A stretch of DNA of 64,000 bases from Nocardiopsis sinuspersici (GTDB taxonomy: Bacteria > Actinomycetota > Actinomycetes > Streptosporangiales > Streptosporangiaceae): the NCBI GenBank assembly GCA_008638415.1, contig VWVT01000008.1:62001-126000 (forward strand), written 5' to 3'. Positions 51,830 through 60,804 of the stretch are shown here, piece after piece. The notes beneath the pieces are model-generated. The model was not told the origin of the DNA and did not search any database. It was given only the letters and a program-made list of their open reading frames with translations. The position numbers and the translations under genes were made by a program. Within the stretch, counting starts at the first letter, position 1. Each line of letters begins with the position of its first letter.

Positions 51830-52141
51830 TCACCGCGGCGGAATGGTCACGGGAGAACAGCCGACCCCGCCGATGTAGTGGGACCCCCTGATGAACCAGG
51901 TGTCCCCGAGGACGGTGTCGCCCGGGGCCACGCACTGGTAGCTCTTGCCCCCGAACACGTTGGTGGTCTCGATGCGGACGGTGGTGTTCCCACAGTGACG
52001 GTAGACGGCCTTCCCGTTGTCGTTGTCGTTGTAACCGCACGACAGGGCCGAGGCGGGTGAGGCCATGGTCGCGGTGAGCAGCCCCGCCGCGACCGCTCCC
52101 CCCGCCAGAACCGACACGTAACGTCGCCACTTACCAGACAC
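51830..52141 (-). CDS. small secreted DUF6355-like protein
   Basis: A 103-residue exported protein. Residues 1-32 form a Sec signal (VLAGGAVAAGLLTATMAS, cleavage after ASA). The mature part has four cysteines (SCGYND, RHCGNTT, QCVAPG, VGCSP), likely two disulfides, and ends IGGVGCSPVTIPPR. The pattern fits the actinomycete family labelled DUF6355, sometimes tagged as natural-product associated, with no known function. The GTG at 52141 is preferred because it gives the shortest complete signal peptide. Confidence 0.7.
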   Translation of the reverse strand: MSGKWRRYVSVLAGGAVAAGLLTATMASPASALSCGYNDNDNGKAVYRHCGNTTVRIETTNVFGGKSYQCVAPGDTVLGDTWFIRGSHYIGGVGCSPVTIPPR

Positions 52142-52517
52142 AGGCACCCCCGAAGAACAGCGGTTATTACCGAGAGCGACATTACATTCACCCGAGCGCG
52201 CGACGTGTTCGCCGGCCACGTTCGGCCACACGTCCTCCGCGGGGTTTGGGCCCGCACGGGAGCGCCCTCCGCCTCCGTGTATCCGGCCGCCGGCCCCACC
52301 GCGTCCTCGTGTCGGCGCGCGAAGGCGGGTGTCCGAGGGCGGCGGTCGACGGCCCACACGAGCAGGGTGGGGCCCGCGTCGGGGCCGAGCAGGGTGATCC
52401 CCTCCCGGCCGGTAGATGTGGCTGTCGATGGTGGAGGTGACCGATGCGACGGTCGCGGCGGGATGTGAGCCGAAAACGGGCTGCGCCCCGACCACGGACC
52501 TGGGATCGTCGTGCACC
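52142..52517. other. intergenic region between divergent genes
   Basis: This 376-base stretch separates the divergent DUF6355-like and GNAT genes and must contain both promoters. I see no convincing ORF or dyad in it. Confidence 0.35.
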
Positions 52518-52979
52518 GTGGACAGTGACGAGGTCGTACTCCGACGTGCCGGTGAGTCCGACGCGGCCGGCATGGCCGACGTGTGGCTGCGCTCCTTCGC
52601 CGCCGCGCTGCCGACCGTGCGCCGCGCGCACGGCGACGACGCGGTACGGAACTGGTTCTCCTCCGTGGTCGTGGCGCAGGCCGAGAGCTGGGTGGCGGTC
52701 GCCGGGGACCGTGTGGTCGGGATCCTCGTACTGGAGGGCACCGAACTGGAACAGCTCTACCTCGATCCGTCATGGCGCGGCCGGGGCCTGGGGAACCGGT
52801 TCATGGCCCTGGCCAAGCAGCGGTGCCCGAAGGGACTGGACCTGTGGACGTTCCAGATCAACGAACCGGCACGGCGGTTCTACGAACGGCATGGCTTCGT
52901 CGCCGTGGAGCGCACCGACGGGCTTCGCAACGAGGAACGCGAACCCGACATCCGCTGTGCCTGGCGCCCAGGGAGGTAG
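52518..52979 (+). CDS. GNAT N-acetyltransferase
   Basis: A 153-residue acetyltransferase of the Acetyltransf_1 type. Motif A is LEQLYLDPSWRGRGLGNRFMALA and motif B is FQINEPARRFYERHGFVAVERTDG. Substrate is unknown. The GTG at 52518 gives a standard N-terminus (DEVVLRRAGESDAAGMADVWLRSF); the frame is open to an ATG at 52416, adding 34 unlikely residues. After it, 52980-53222 holds nothing recognisable. Confidence 0.85.
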   Translation: MDSDEVVLRRAGESDAAGMADVWLRSFAAALPTVRRAHGDDAVRNWFSSVVVAQAESWVAVAGDRVVGILVLEGTELEQLYLDPSWRGRGLGNRFMALAKQRCPKGLDLWTFQINEPARRFYERHGFVAVERTDGLRNEEREPDIRCAWRPGR

Positions 52980-53222
52980 GACGAGGGCGAGGCCCTTCGG
53001 ACAGCCGCCGGCGGGCCGGGGTCCGGCACCGGTCCTGATGGTGCCCTGTCCGCAGGCGGGCCTGTCCACGCGGCCGTGGCGGACGACGGCCTGGCCCGGT
53101 CTCCTGTCGCCGCAGGGGCGCGTCACCCGTCGCCCAGGGCCAACAGGCCGCGCCGGAAACCCGCCGCGACGGCGGCGGCCGCGGCCCTTGGCGGAGTATC
53201 CGTCCCTTCGCTCGCCCAGCGT

Positions 53223-53960
53223 TCAGGGTGCGTCGGTACCCGCGTCCGGACTCTCCTCCAGGAGGGAGGACAAACGCTTCAGTACGCGTAGTTGCGCGGG
53301 GTTGTACAACTGCACGATCGCCTCGGCTATCGTCTGCTCGGCACGCTTCGTGCCACGTGGCGCGGCCGCCGCCATGTCCGCCAGGTGCGGACTCTTCTCG
53401 CGGGCTCTGAGGACGACCGGCCGCATGCGCGCGGCGAGGCGTTCGACCGCGCCGTCGTCCGCGTCCGGAGGAAGGGCCTCGAACTCCTCCTCCGTTTCGT
53501 CACCTTCGCTGATCTGTGCGCGGAACTCCTCCAGGGACTCCTCGCTGAGGACGCTGGAGTAGACCATCAGCAAGGACCGCTGTCTGTCGGAGAGGTCGCG
53601 GGAGACCGGAGCGAAGGCGGGCGGAACATAGGCCGGCGCGCGGTGACGCAGGATGACGGCGAGTTCCGCCCGCACGCGGTTGAGCCGGTCGACCGTCGCT
53701 TCCAGCTCCGCGTCCAGCACGCGGATCGCCTCGTCCGGGTCCTCGTCCGCCCGCCCCATCGCCGCCACTTCCGACAGTGGGACTCCCAGATCACTCAGTC
53801 GCTTGATCTGTAGCAGGCGGACCAGGTGTGGGACCTCGTACTGCTTGTATCCGTTCGCTGTTCGCTCCGGCACGTCCAGCAACCCGATCTGGTGGTAGTA
53901 CCGGACGGCCTTCACCGTCGTCCCTGCGAGCTCGGCGACCTGCTGAGTACTCCACGCCAC
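53223..53960 (-). CDS. MerR family transcriptional regulator
   Basis: A 245-residue MerR regulator. The HTH covers STQQVAELAGTTVKAVRYYHQIGLLD and GYKQYEVPHLVRLLQIKRLSDLGVPLSEV, followed by the dimerisation helix (LDAELEATVDRLNRVRAELAVIL). The C-terminal 130 residues are acidic and lack the Cys of metal sensors, so it may sense an organic ligand. The GTG at 53960 follows GAGG. Divergent to it is a two-gene membrane operon, and both sides carry MerR-style promoters (54015-54045 and 54071-54101). Confidence 0.9.
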   Translation of the reverse strand: MAWSTQQVAELAGTTVKAVRYYHQIGLLDVPERTANGYKQYEVPHLVRLLQIKRLSDLGVPLSEVAAMGRADEDPDEAIRVLDAELEATVDRLNRVRAELAVILRHRAPAYVPPAFAPVSRDLSDRQRSLLMVYSSVLSEESLEEFRAQISEGDETEEEFEALPPDADDGAVERLAARMRPVVLRAREKSPHLADMAAAAPRGTKRAEQTIAEAIVQLYNPAQLRVLKRLSSLLEESPDAGTDAP

Positions 53961-54014
53961 GCGATGCCTCCTGTTGCGCCATAACCGCGCGTGGCCCCGC
54001 CCACGCATACGCCA

Positions 54015-54045
54015 AGCCCACACCCTGCCCCAAGGGCACAGTCAA
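54015..54045 (-). promoter_or_regulatory. MerR-type promoter for the regulator gene
   Basis: On the minus strand TTGACT (54045-54040) is followed by a 13-bp dyad TGCCC TTG GGGCA (54038-54026) in a 19-base spacer, then TGGGCT (54020-54015), a poor -10. The dyad position is that of a MerR operator, giving autoregulation. Confidence 0.7.
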
Positions 54046-54070
54046 GTGCACCTCCCGTGTGGTCGGGCGG

Positions 54071-54101
54071 TTGACTCTGCCCCGAGGGCAGCCCTTGCAA
54101 T
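54071..54101 (+). promoter_or_regulatory. MerR-activated promoter for the membrane operon
   Basis: TTGACT (54071-54076) and TGCAAT (54096-54101) are separated by 19 bases, the overlong spacer of MerR-activated promoters. Inside is TGCCC CGA GGGCA (54078-54090), the same dyad as in the opposing promoter. Confidence 0.8.
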
Positions 54102-54178
54102 GGGGGCGAGCGCTGGTCGTCGACAGGTTCCGGCTCGGCGCCGGCCACTGACCGTTGCGAAATGACACGGAGCCCGAA

Positions 54179-54835
54179 GTGATCAAGGACTGGAAGCGGC
54201 GCAACGCCGCGCGACGGATCAAGGAGGGAAACGGTCGTCCGCTGAAGCCCTTCCGCTCGTGGCAACCGCTCTCCCGCGCCTTGTTCTACCTCCCCTTGAC
54301 CAACGATGACGGACGTCAGGCGGTCTACGCCGTCGACGTCCCGTACTGGCAGCAGTTCCTGACACAGGACGGCAAGGGCAGGGCCCACCTCTACCTCGAC
54401 GGCAGGCATCACTCCGAGTCCACGCTTCCGGCGATGTTCCCCGTACCGGGAGGAATGATCGAGGTGGCGTCCACGACCTTCGGACTCAAACGATGCCACC
54501 ACGTCACCGCCGAAGGTGCCGCGCGCCGACTCACCCCGGACGAGCGTTCGGCGGAGGGGCGCCGTGCTCGTCTCGACCGCGATCATCCCGCGCTGAGTCG
54601 CTGGATCGGCGTGTTGTCGCTGGTCCTGCTCATCGTTCCGGTCCTTCTGGTCATCCCACAGGTCATCGAAGCTGTCTCCCACGTGCCACCGATGGCGCAG
54701 CGCTTCGGCACCTTCACCTCGCCCGTCGACCTTCCGCTGTGGCTCAACTCGGCACTCGGACTCTGCGCCTCGACGGCCAGCATCGAGCGCGCGACGCGAC
54801 TGCGCTGGAACGCGCTGCTGGACGGCAGTAACTGA
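54179..54835 (+). CDS. membrane protein in the MerR-controlled operon
   Basis: A 218-residue protein I cannot assign. Residues 15-130 are soluble (WQPLSRALFYLPLTND, YAVDVPYWQQFL, HLYLDGRHHSESTLPAMFPVPGG). Residues 142-165 form a strong helix (WIGVLSLVLLIVPVLLVIPQVI), and a weaker hydrophobic stretch follows (LPLWLNSALGLCASTASI). The GTG at 54179 has CGGAG nearby; a TTG at 54155 is an alternative. It lies 126 bases before the SpoIIM-like gene and about 75 bases after the MerR-type promoter. Confidence 0.75.
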   Translation: MIKDWKRRNAARRIKEGNGRPLKPFRSWQPLSRALFYLPLTNDDGRQAVYAVDVPYWQQFLTQDGKGRAHLYLDGRHHSESTLPAMFPVPGGMIEVASTTFGLKRCHHVTAEGAARRLTPDERSAEGRRARLDRDHPALSRWIGVLSLVLLIVPVLLVIPQVIEAVSHVPPMAQRFGTFTSPVDLPLWLNSALGLCASTASIERATRLRWNALLDGSN

Positions 54836-54961
54836 CGGCGGCAACTGATCGACCACCACGCGCCGCGGGGAAGGCCGAGGCGGCCCTTCCGGTAGCGGAC
54901 GGAATGCCCGGTCACGGGTCCCCGGCGGCTCATCAGCCATCTCGACCACGGAGCAACACGC

Positions 54962-55579
54962 ATGCGAACCCTTCGTCAGCCGTTCCAGATCATCCGCGCG
55001 AACCTCCGCGCCTACCTCGCGATGAACGCGCTCATGTACGGCCTGTTCCTCATCGGCATGGGGGCGGCACTGCTCTTCCCCGAACTGAACGCCGCCCAGA
55101 TCGCCGACCAGCAGGAGAACGGGACAACGGATCTGGTGGTGTCGCTGCTCAGCAACGTCTGGCTGTTCAGCCTGACCATCCTCCTGGTCAACGTGGTGAC
55201 GGTCGCCGTGCTGACGATCCTGCTGCCCTCGATGGTCGTGCCCTTCGCCGGCATCGTCATCTTCATGTACCGCGCTTTCAACTTCGGCGTGGTCCTCGCT
55301 CCGGTCGACGAGACCACGGCGAAGATCCTGATCCCGCACTCCCTGACGATCCTCATCGAGTTCCAGGCCTACGTCCTCGTCATGCTCGCCGCCTACGTCC
55401 TCGGAAAGGCCTGGCTGCGCCCCAGGACGGTCGGCGCTCGCAACCGTCGTCAGGGGTACGTCCTCGGGCTGCGGCAGATCGGTTGGCTGGGCTTGCCCGC
55501 CATGGTGCTGTTCGTCATTGGTGCGGTCTACGAGGCCTTCGAGATCATCTACCTCGTTCCCCCGCTTTTGGCAGGGTGA
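54962..55579 (+). CDS. SpoIIM-like (stage II sporulation protein M family) membrane protein
   Basis: A 205-residue polytopic protein with about five helices. It resembles the SpoIIM/DUF95 family, whose best-known member acts in the Bacillus engulfment complex, while most actinobacterial members are of unknown function. The family block here is GIVIFMYRAFNFGVVLAP followed by IPHSLTILIEFQAYVLVMLAAYVLG. The start is ATG 54962. It is the second gene of the MerR-controlled operon, so a stress-related membrane role is an inference. Confidence 0.75.
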   Translation: MRTLRQPFQIIRANLRAYLAMNALMYGLFLIGMGAALLFPELNAAQIADQQENGTTDLVVSLLSNVWLFSLTILLVNVVTVAVLTILLPSMVVPFAGIVIFMYRAFNFGVVLAPVDETTAKILIPHSLTILIEFQAYVLVMLAAYVLGKAWLRPRTVGARNRRQGYVLGLRQIGWLGLPAMVLFVIGAVYEAFEIIYLVPPLLAG

Positions 55580-56508
55580 CACCCGGGCACCGGAGAAAGG
55601 AGGGCTGGTGTCGCCGCTTCGGCCAGTCGTGCGTGAGCCCACCGGCCGGAGGCGAAACGAACACCCACCGCCCCCAAAAGAGCCCGCACATGAACACAGA
55701 TGCCGTGACCGAGAAAGCAAAAGTGCCGACAAGGTTGTTTTACCCATGGGAGAGGTCTTCGATCCGTTAATTAGAATTTACCCCCACATGATTACAGCAA
55801 GAGCCGAGCACTTGAATTGACATGCATCAGTCAGCGACACCTTGCCACCCCTCATTGAGAGCACCCCAAGAGAGGTCGGCGGCATGGAAAGTGTTGAGCG
55901 CCTTCCATGCCGCCCACCGAGGTTTCCTCAGTGCTCTTGGTGGCGGCTTGCGCGAGGCGACCGGCGAAGAACTGGGCCGGCTCGTCTGGCCGCCCGAAAA
56001 CGTGGCGCCACAGCCGCTGGCCCAGCCCATCTTGAGTGGGTCGCTCTTACAACTCCGACCGTGCCCGATGGTGTACCCAAGCACCAGTCACACAGCGAGG
56101 ACCCCGCGAGGTGCCATCGGACGCCACCAGAGGCCGGCGGGTGCTCCGTTTGTGCTCCGCAGTTCCGGACTGCCACGACACCGAGCGACACCCCTTGGCA
56201 CAAAATGACAGCGGCGATCGGATGGCATGGGACAGATCGGCATGAAGTGACACGTGGCGGCACCAGGGCGCCGGACTTCTCATCCACGGGTTCAGGGCTC
56301 GGCCCCTGGAGGCTTCCCTTTCCCACGCAGGCGTTCCTCCTCCGCGAGGGACGCCTTTCGTTTCCGGAGACTTGGGAGCTCGTAGGGAGTCCGGGAGTGC
56401 GGAGAGTGTTCCCCGACAGCGCACCGAGCCGGCCAAAGCCGTCGGCACCGAAGCCGCCGTCCATGCGCCGGCCCGGGCTCCCACCGGTACGGCCCTCGGC
56501 CATCCGGG
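55580..56508. other. 929-base region without recognisable gene
   Basis: No supported gene lies here. An unusually A/T-rich patch (55725-55830) stands out against the background, and ORFs across the region have poor codon bias. The stretch 55840-56270 might be an eroded gene or mobile-element remnant, since minus-strand fragments look loosely like the end of an integrase-type ORF, but I could not confirm any family. Confidence 0.3.
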
Positions 56509-57993
56509 TCACGAACTGACCGCAGACGGACCCGGACGCCGCGGCGCCTCGGTCGCGACCGGCGCGGCACGCCGACTGCGCACCAGCATGGTCGCGGGCA
56601 CCGCAGCGAGGACGAAGAGCATCCCGGCCATCAGGACGTAGAGGTGCACGCCGGCCGCCGTGCTCACCGAGGCGCTGTCGGCGACGGTCCCGGAGATACG
56701 GGTGGCCTTGAGGATCTCGCCTCCGGCGAAGCTGAAGACGACCGAACCGAGAGCGAACATGACCGACACCAGGCCGGAGATCGTGCCCTGCCGCTCGGGC
56801 GGTGCGAGATCGGTCGCCAGGTTGTAGCCGGACGTCGCGATCGCGCCGGCTGCCAGGCCGACCATAGCCCAACAGGCGATCGCCAGCGGGAGCACCGACA
56901 CGCCCGCCAGCATCATGAAGGTCGCCACCGTCCCGACGGTGATGGCGGCGAGGAGGGGCCGTTCGGGGCCGAACCGCCCTGCGAACCATCCGGCGAGCGT
57001 ACCGCCGACCACGATGCCGAACGAGGAGGTGGCGAGGAGTACTCCGATCGCCTCTCCGTCGCCCAACCCGTAGCCGAGCCCCAGGTCAGAGGGCACCTGG
57101 GCGATGACGCTCGTCAGTTGCAGCATGCTCCGGAAGGAGCCCGCGGCCAGCACCAAGGCCAGCAGCGTCAGCAGGACCGGTCGGCTGAGGGCACGAATGT
57201 CGATGATGGGCTCGGCGACCCTCAGGGCGAGGACCGCCCAACCGGCCAACGCGCCGGCACCGACCACCAACAGCACGAGCATGCCCGCGGACAGCCACCC
57301 GGAGTCCCCGCCGAGACTGGCGTAGGCGAGCACCGCGCCGATCCCGCCGCCGAGCAGCAGAGCCCCGCCCACGTCGATCCGGCCGGTGCCGCGGACCGAC
57401 GGCTCCGGGATGAAGGAGCGCACGCACAGCGCAGCCGCCATAGCGAGCAGGCCTGCCACGACGAACACGCTCCGATAGCCGAACACGTGGATGATCGGCT
57501 GCATCACCAACGGCTCGATGATCCCGACGATCGACGAGCCCGAGGTCACGAGTCCGATCGCGGGCATGGCCACCCGCGGGGCGCAGAGTCGGCGGATGAG
57601 GGCCACCGTGATGAAGATCGCCCCGAGGGCGGCCCCCTGGAGGAAGCGCCCCACCAGAAAGATCCAGACGTTGGGTGCGACGAGACAGACCAGCGCGCCT
57701 ACGCATGCGGTCGACAGCGTGATGACGAGCAACCGGCGCTGACCGAAGACGTCGGAGCTCTTCGCGAGCAGCGGCGACCAGATGGCCCCGGCCAGCATCG
57801 CGCTTGCGTTCAGCCACGCGACCTGGTCGGTGCCGAAGTGTTCGAGCAGCTGGGGCAGGACCATCATGGGGGAGGCGATGGCCACGTCGGCCAGGACGTT
57901 GGCGAGGATGAGGACGGCCGCCCAGAGGATGAGCCGCCTACTCCATCGGTGCTCCCGGGCGCCGGGAGCGGGCTCTTCCAGTGTGTCTTTCAC
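56509..57993 (-). CDS. MFS drug-type exporter (DHA2-like)
   Basis: A 494-residue major-facilitator protein with about 14 helices. It has the MFS loop LLAKSSDVFGQRRLLVITL and the motif-C region GLVTSGSSIVGIIEPLVMQP. The family exports hydrophobic compounds by proton antiport. The GTG at 57993 follows GGAGAGGA. It lies 48 bases downstream of the flavin monooxygenase gene, so the two are co-transcribed and the oxidised product may be the exported compound. Confidence 0.9.
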   Translation of the reverse strand: MKDTLEEPAPGAREHRWSRRLILWAAVLILANVLADVAIASPMMVLPQLLEHFGTDQVAWLNASAMLAGAIWSPLLAKSSDVFGQRRLLVITLSTACVGALVCLVAPNVWIFLVGRFLQGAALGAIFITVALIRRLCAPRVAMPAIGLVTSGSSIVGIIEPLVMQPIIHVFGYRSVFVVAGLLAMAAALCVRSFIPEPSVRGTGRIDVGGALLLGGGIGAVLAYASLGGDSGWLSAGMLVLLVVGAGALAGWAVLALRVAEPIIDIRALSRPVLLTLLALVLAAGSFRSMLQLTSVIAQVPSDLGLGYGLGDGEAIGVLLATSSFGIVVGGTLAGWFAGRFGPERPLLAAITVGTVATFMMLAGVSVLPLAIACWAMVGLAAGAIATSGYNLATDLAPPERQGTISGLVSVMFALGSVVFSFAGGEILKATRISGTVADSASVSTAAGVHLYVLMAGMLFVLAAVPATMLVRSRRAAPVATEAPRRPGPSAVSS

Positions 57994-58041
57994 ATGTATC
58001 CTCTCCAGCGCATCAGGGGTGGGCAACTCTCCGCACCGGGT

Positions 58042-59157
58042 TCAGCGCGTGTCGGTGCCCGCTGCTTGCAGGGCCTCGTTGCGGGCGGCGATGGCGGACC
58101 AGCTGGTCGGCAGCATGCGGTCGCGACCACCGTTGACACTGTCCTGGGCGAAGGCGACGTAGGGGCGCTGCCGGGCCTCGTACCGTTCGAACGCGGCGGT
58201 GTGATCGCCGCCGAACCGGTCGAGTTCCTCGGCGAGAATGCGGGCGCCGGTGAGCGCGAGTGACGTACCCCGGCCGGAGAGGAAGGCCGGGCTGTAGCCG
58301 GCGTCCCCGACAAGGACGACGCGGCCGCGGTGCCAGGAGGGCAGGTGGATCTGGCTCGCGGAGTCGAAGAAGAAGTCGGGGTCGGCGCGGACCGCGTCGA
58401 GCAGTTCCGGGATCTTCCACGACCGGTAGTCCGCAAAGGCGTCGATGACGATCCTCTTCTGGGCGTCCAGGTCGTGGCGATCGTAGGTGAGCGGTTCCGA
58501 GAGGAACTGGAAGACCGCGACGGCCTTGTCCTTGTACCAGAAGGTGCCTGCCAGCCTGCGGGGGACGTTGTGTATCGAGTTGACGCCCTCGGACCGGGCT
58601 TCGCCGGGGAGGGCGGCGAGCGCGATGTAGACCCCGAGGTGGCGAAGGTGGTTCTCCTCGGGCCCGAACACCAGCCTGCGTACCGCCGAGTGCTGCCCGT
58701 CGGCACCGATCACGAGGTCGTACCGCCTGGTGCGGCCGGAGGCGAAACGCACGCTGACGCCGTCGCTGCTTTCGGCCAGTGTCCCGATCGAGTCCCCGAA
58801 ACAGATCTCCGCGGTGCCCGGGAGCGCGTCGGCGAGGATGCGCATGAGGTCCTCGCGGAGGATCTCGATGTCGTCCTCGGAGTCGCTTATCTGAGCCACG
58901 GGGATGCGGCCCACCGGCTCGCCGTCGCTGTCGACGAACCGGGTGGACTCGGTCATCCGCAACCGTTGCTCCTGAATCCTCGGGAGCAGTCCCATCTTCT
59001 CCGCGGTTTCGACCGCGTCACCGCGGATGTCGATGGGTGTGCCCGCGAATCGGAGATGACGGCCGTACTCGACGACGGTGACGTTGTGGCCGCGGGTGCC
59101 GAGCTCAAGTGCGGCGGCGAGGCCGGCGATACCGGCTCCGGAGACAAGGATGTTCAC
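58042..59157 (-). CDS. FAD-dependent monooxygenase
   Basis: A 371-residue class A flavoprotein monooxygenase. The FAD site GAGIAGLAAALELG starts at residue 7, the DG motif is VIGADGQHSAVRR and the GD motif is LVGDAGYSPAFLSGRGTSLAL. It resembles TetX-like and other antibiotic- or aromatic-modifying enzymes. The GTG at 59157 places the Rossmann motif at the N-terminus; the extra 26 residues from ATG 59235 are rejected. It is divergent from a TetR gene and upstream of an exporter. Confidence 0.9.
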   Translation of the reverse strand: MNILVSGAGIAGLAAALELGTRGHNVTVVEYGRHLRFAGTPIDIRGDAVETAEKMGLLPRIQEQRLRMTESTRFVDSDGEPVGRIPVAQISDSEDDIEILREDLMRILADALPGTAEICFGDSIGTLAESSDGVSVRFASGRTRRYDLVIGADGQHSAVRRLVFGPEENHLRHLGVYIALAALPGEARSEGVNSIHNVPRRLAGTFWYKDKAVAVFQFLSEPLTYDRHDLDAQKRIVIDAFADYRSWKIPELLDAVRADPDFFFDSASQIHLPSWHRGRVVLVGDAGYSPAFLSGRGTSLALTGARILAEELDRFGGDHTAAFERYEARQRPYVAFAQDSVNGGRDRMLPTSWSAIAARNEALQAAGTDTR

Positions 59158-59283
59158 GTTGGGTGCTCCAGGTGTGTCTGGGTGGACGTGCCGGTCGGGT
59201 CGGTGACGGCCCTCCGGTGGGCAGCGGGGAGGCACAGGGCAGTGTGGTCGGCGGATGGGCCACAGCCGTGACGACCGAAGGTT

Positions 59284-59304
59284 AAAGCAACTAAACGTTG
59301 CTTT
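59284..59304. promoter_or_regulatory. TetR-type operator
   Basis: AAAGCAAC (59284-59291) and GTTGCTTT (59297-59304) form an 8-5-8 perfect inverted repeat in an A/T-rich spot between the divergent monooxygenase and TetR genes. Both promoters lie close, so the adjacent TetR protein probably binds it. Confidence 0.7.
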
Positions 59305-59394
59305 TACGGAGCTTACTTACGACCGACTTGCACCGCAACGCCACCCCTGGCGACAATCGGCACCCGAGCAGAGGAACAGGAGGTGAGCGCGTCG

Positions 59395-60003
59395 ATGGCC
59401 AACGGGAACGCGGACCGCCCGCCCGCACGGCGTCCCGGTGGCCGCAACGCGCGGGTACGGGCGCGGATTCTCGCCGCGACCGCTGAGCTCGTCGCGCGCG
59501 ACGGCATCGTGGGCTTTCGCTACGAGGAGGTCGCCGAGCTGGCCGGCGTGCACAAGACCAGCGTCTACCGCAACTGGCCCGACCGCGAGGAGCTGGTCGT
59601 CGACGCCCTGCTGCGCTACGCCGAGGACCTCGCGTCGGTCGCCGACACCGGCGACCTCCACCGGGACCTGGCGGACTTCCTGATGGGCATTGCCGGTGGC
59701 CTGGAAACGCCGTTCGGCCGGACGCTCGAACAGGCCGTCCAGCCCGCCCACCAAAGCCCTCCGGTCCGGCAGGCGCTGGCCAGGATCCTCGACCAGCGCG
59801 TGGCCGCCATGCGACGGCGGGTGGACACCGCCGTCGACCGGGGCGAACTGCCCCCGGTCGACAGCTCCTTCCTCGGCGAGCTGATCTCCGGCCCCGTACA
59901 CCTCATCGTCAACCGCGGCCTACGCGCGTTCACCCGCACGGACGCGGAGCGCATCGTCGCCGTGGTGCTCGCCGGCATCCGAGCCACGGCACCGCTCGAC
60001 TGA
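59395..60003 (+). CDS. TetR family transcriptional regulator
   Basis: A 202-residue repressor. The HTH is ILAATAELVARDGIVGFRYEEVAELAGVHKTSVYRNWPDREEL, followed by a TetR_C ligand domain (GLETPFGRTLEQAVQPAHQS, LGELISGPVHLIVNRGLRAF). The ATG at 59395 is chosen over GTG 59383, which overlaps the AGGAGG ribosome site. It probably represses the divergent monooxygenase-exporter operon through the site at 59284. Confidence 0.9.
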   Translation: MANGNADRPPARRPGGRNARVRARILAATAELVARDGIVGFRYEEVAELAGVHKTSVYRNWPDREELVVDALLRYAEDLASVADTGDLHRDLADFLMGIAGGLETPFGRTLEQAVQPAHQSPPVRQALARILDQRVAAMRRRVDTAVDRGELPPVDSSFLGELISGPVHLIVNRGLRAFTRTDAERIVAVVLAGIRATAPLD

Positions 60004-60034
60004 GCACTCGCCGCGCCGACTGACCGGAAGAGCG

Positions 60035-60603
60035 GCTCGCGCCCGTGCCGAGAAGGTCCGTCAGGAACGCCGACGCCCGCATGGATTCGGATGAATTCCC
60101 GCATGCCGGACCATAACGCCCGCGCACCCACGGACTTTTCACCCGTGAGTTCAGGGTTCGCTGGCCTTTGCTCACCGGTTGTGAACGCAGTGCGTACGCT
60201 TCTGGCCACCGTGCGGAACTCGCGCATGAGCAGTTCGTGGGCACCGATCAAGGCGAACGAAGGCCAGGCGTGGACGATCCGCGACCACACCGTGGGGTCG
60301 GCCACCGCGACGTTGGCCGCCGAAGACACGCCGGTGCCGACGCTCAGCAGCGTCCAGGGCCAAGAGACCGCCCTTGCGGCCGTGTCGGACGTCATTGGGC
60401 AGTGTCATGGAGGCGCCCACGACCATGCCGTCCACCGAGAGCGGAAGCAGGGCCGCCCTCCACTCGGCCTCGCCGTGGCGCGGGGCGAGTTCGTACATAC
60501 GGGAGCAGGACACCACCGCGGCGACCAGCGCCAGGACCGGCACCGTGCCTACCGTGACCCGGCGCGACCAGGTGGAGGCCGCCCCGTCGTCACCGTCCCT
60601 CAC
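60035..60603 (-). pseudogene. frameshifted, truncated DUF2637 protein gene
   Basis: From GTG 60603 one frame encodes VPVLALVAAVVSCSRMYELAPRHGEAEWRAALLPLSVDGMVV, the start of a DUF2637 membrane protein (SpdA/transfer-related in actinomycete integrative elements). At about 60360 the reading moves to another frame that continues PWTLLSVGTGVSSAANVAVADPTVWSRIVHAWPSFALIGAHELLMREFRTVA, the rest of the same domain. One extra G in the GGCC near 60358-60361 explains it. The usual C-terminal HTH part is missing after about 60040. It is a relic of a mobile or plasmid-derived element. Confidence 0.82.
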
Positions 60604-60804
60604 AGGTCATGGACCGTGTGAGGGGGCCGCACGGCCCACCTCCGAGGCACGGAGAGGAACCCGCGGATCCTCCCGCGTTCATGTTCGCCCCCTCCGGTGT
60701 GTGCCACCCCTGGAGGGACCACCCTTCGTGGAGGATGTGCACGGCCCGAGCACCGGGCGCATCGCTCGCCTCCCGGACGAGCCCTCACACGAAAGGGTGC
60801 CCCC

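Noticed and set aside
55928..56989. 353-residue minus-strand ORF as an integrase or other gene
   Set aside because: It runs into antisense of nothing conserved and overlaps the MFS gene in another frame; no family motif could be confirmed.
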